A stretch of 64,000 bases of DNA. Origin: Globisporangium splendens. Lineage: Eukaryota; Oomycota; Peronosporomycetes; Pythiales; Pythiaceae. Both the position numbers and the translations under genes were made by a program. Shown piece after piece: positions 63,408 through 64,000 of the stretch (positions within the stretch are counted from its first letter, which is position 1; each line of letters begins with the position of its first letter). The stretch is taken from contig VFIW01000061.1 in assembly GCA_006386115.1 (NCBI GenBank), positions 186,001 to 250,000 of the forward strand, written 5' to 3'. The notes below the pieces were generated by a model, which was given only the letters and a program-made list of their open reading frames with translations, searched no databases and was not told where the DNA came from.

Positions 63408-64000
63408 TTACAGCTGTGCGACGGACGAGCCGAGCACCGCCAGCTTCTCGACAGCGAACGCCTCAAACACGGCGTCTTCGTAGCACACGATCGCCAACAG
63501 ACCGTCCCAGTGCGTGCGTCGGATAAACTTCTCGATCACACGCATCGCGACTTGCGCGCCTTCCTTCGCGGGGACACCCATGTTGCCCGTCGAGATGGAC
63601 GCGATCGCGACGCACTTGACATTTTCCCGGATGATGGCGTTCATGAGGTTTTCGTACGTCTTCTCAAGCAGCTCGTAGCACTGATACTGGGTGTTGCGAG
63701 GTCCCACGCAGTGGATGAGTTTGGAGACGCCAGCCTTGAAACTCGGGGTGACGACCACGTCTCCCGTCGGGTGGTTGCCGCGCATCCACGCACTGGTCAC
63801 GTACGTGTTGAGTTCGGGTCCCGCTCGTCGGAAGATGGCAGCTGCGGCGCCGATGTTATTGAACGTTAGGTGCGAGTGCGTCGGGAACCCGAGTGCGTCC
63901 ACAGGAGTGCCGTCGACGTCTTGCAGCGTGCCGATGTCTCCACGGATGATCCTGACTGAGCGGTCGAAGTGGACGAGTGCTTTGGTTTGCGAGCGGGTCA
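63408..64000 (-). CDS. Macro-domain protein, partial (5' end beyond the window)
   Basis: The open frame runs off the right edge; 197 codons are visible. It aligns almost end to end with the macro domain of the gene at 62112: IIRGDIGTLQDVDGTPVDAL, GFPTHSHLTFNNIGAAAAIF, VVTPSFKAGVSKLIHCVGPR, IASISTGNMGVPAKEGAQVA. It shares the altered ligand loop. The C-terminus is shorter and ends in SSVAQL; the last codons overlap a good GTAAGT donor sequence, so a further 3' exon is possible though none is evident. Presumably it also has the F-box-like N-terminus, outside the window. An inverted, tail-to-tail duplicate. Confidence 0.82.
   Translation of the reverse strand, partial: TRSQTKALVHFDRSVRIIRGDIGTLQDVDGTPVDALGFPTHSHLTFNNIGAAAAIFRRAGPELNTYVTSAWMRGNHPTGDVVVTPSFKAGVSKLIHCVGPRNTQYQCYELLEKTYENLMNAIIRENVKCVAIASISTGNMGVPAKEGAQVAMRVIEKFIRRTHWDGLLAIVCYEDAVFEAFAVEKLAVLGSSVAQL

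Noticed and set aside
1..64000. CRISPR arrays, rRNA or tRNA genes, bacterial operons
   Set aside because: No regularly spaced direct repeats, no recognisable tRNA or rRNA segments; introns and gene content are eukaryotic.

Overview
The window is nuclear DNA from an oomycete, most likely the Phytophthora/Pythium lineage. The signs are mixed intronless and intron-bearing genes, short introns (about 60-220 nt) mostly of the GTRNGT...YAG type, roughly balanced GC, many members of an oomycete-specific bZIP-like/START-like family (often labelled 'M96 mating-specific' in Phytophthora annotations), oomycete-style secreted subtilisins, and LINEs ending in an RNase H domain. No rRNA, tRNA or CRISPR was recognised. 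Exon boundaries are my own manual models, supported by splice consensus, reading phase and paralog comparison.

Layout. 1-10 kb: a nonsense-disrupted M96-like relic (727-1311), an intact M96-like gene (1864-3339), a frameshifted M96-like pseudogene (4238-5540), a secreted subtilisin (6724-8160) and a bZIP-only family member (9038-10065). 10.7-16.3 kb: two tandem Golgi-type MNN1/GT71-like glycosyltransferases. 17.9-19.8 kb: a four-exon NT-C2 plus coiled-coil gene. 19.9-25.1 kb: a long but damaged LINE (endonuclease, RT, zinc finger, RNase H) whose 3' end lies about 80 bp from the start codon of that NT-C2 gene. 25.4-31.2 kb: a small coiled-coil gene and the intronless XRN1 exoribonuclease. 33.4-34.8 kb: a third, truncated GT71-like gene that has lost its DxD motif. 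35-40 kb: a DUF2807/GIN-type beta-solenoid gene and two more M96-like genes. 40.3-46.6 kb: a second subtilisin in inverted orientation, between two 5'-truncated LINE copies with clear target-site duplications. 47-59 kb: four intact three-exon M96-like genes (second clade), one pseudogene, and an FAD-linked D-2-hydroxyacid dehydrogenase. 59.2-64 kb: a seven-exon DNAJC3/P58IPK homolog, an F-box-like plus macro-domain gene, and the edge of a second macro gene facing it.

Overall this is a housekeeping backbone (XRN1, DNAJC3, D-2-hydroxyacid dehydrogenase, Golgi mannosyltransferases) interrupted by birth-and-death expansion of the M96-like family: eight intact genes and three relics in about 58 kb, in an intron-poor clade on the left and a three-exon clade on the right. 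The two subtilisins share a near-identical 538-bp 5' block including the signal peptide and propeptide but have clearly diverged catalytic domains, which points to gene conversion. The LINE copies share an in-frame UAG between the RT and RNase H regions, which may be a fixed defect or a readthrough site.
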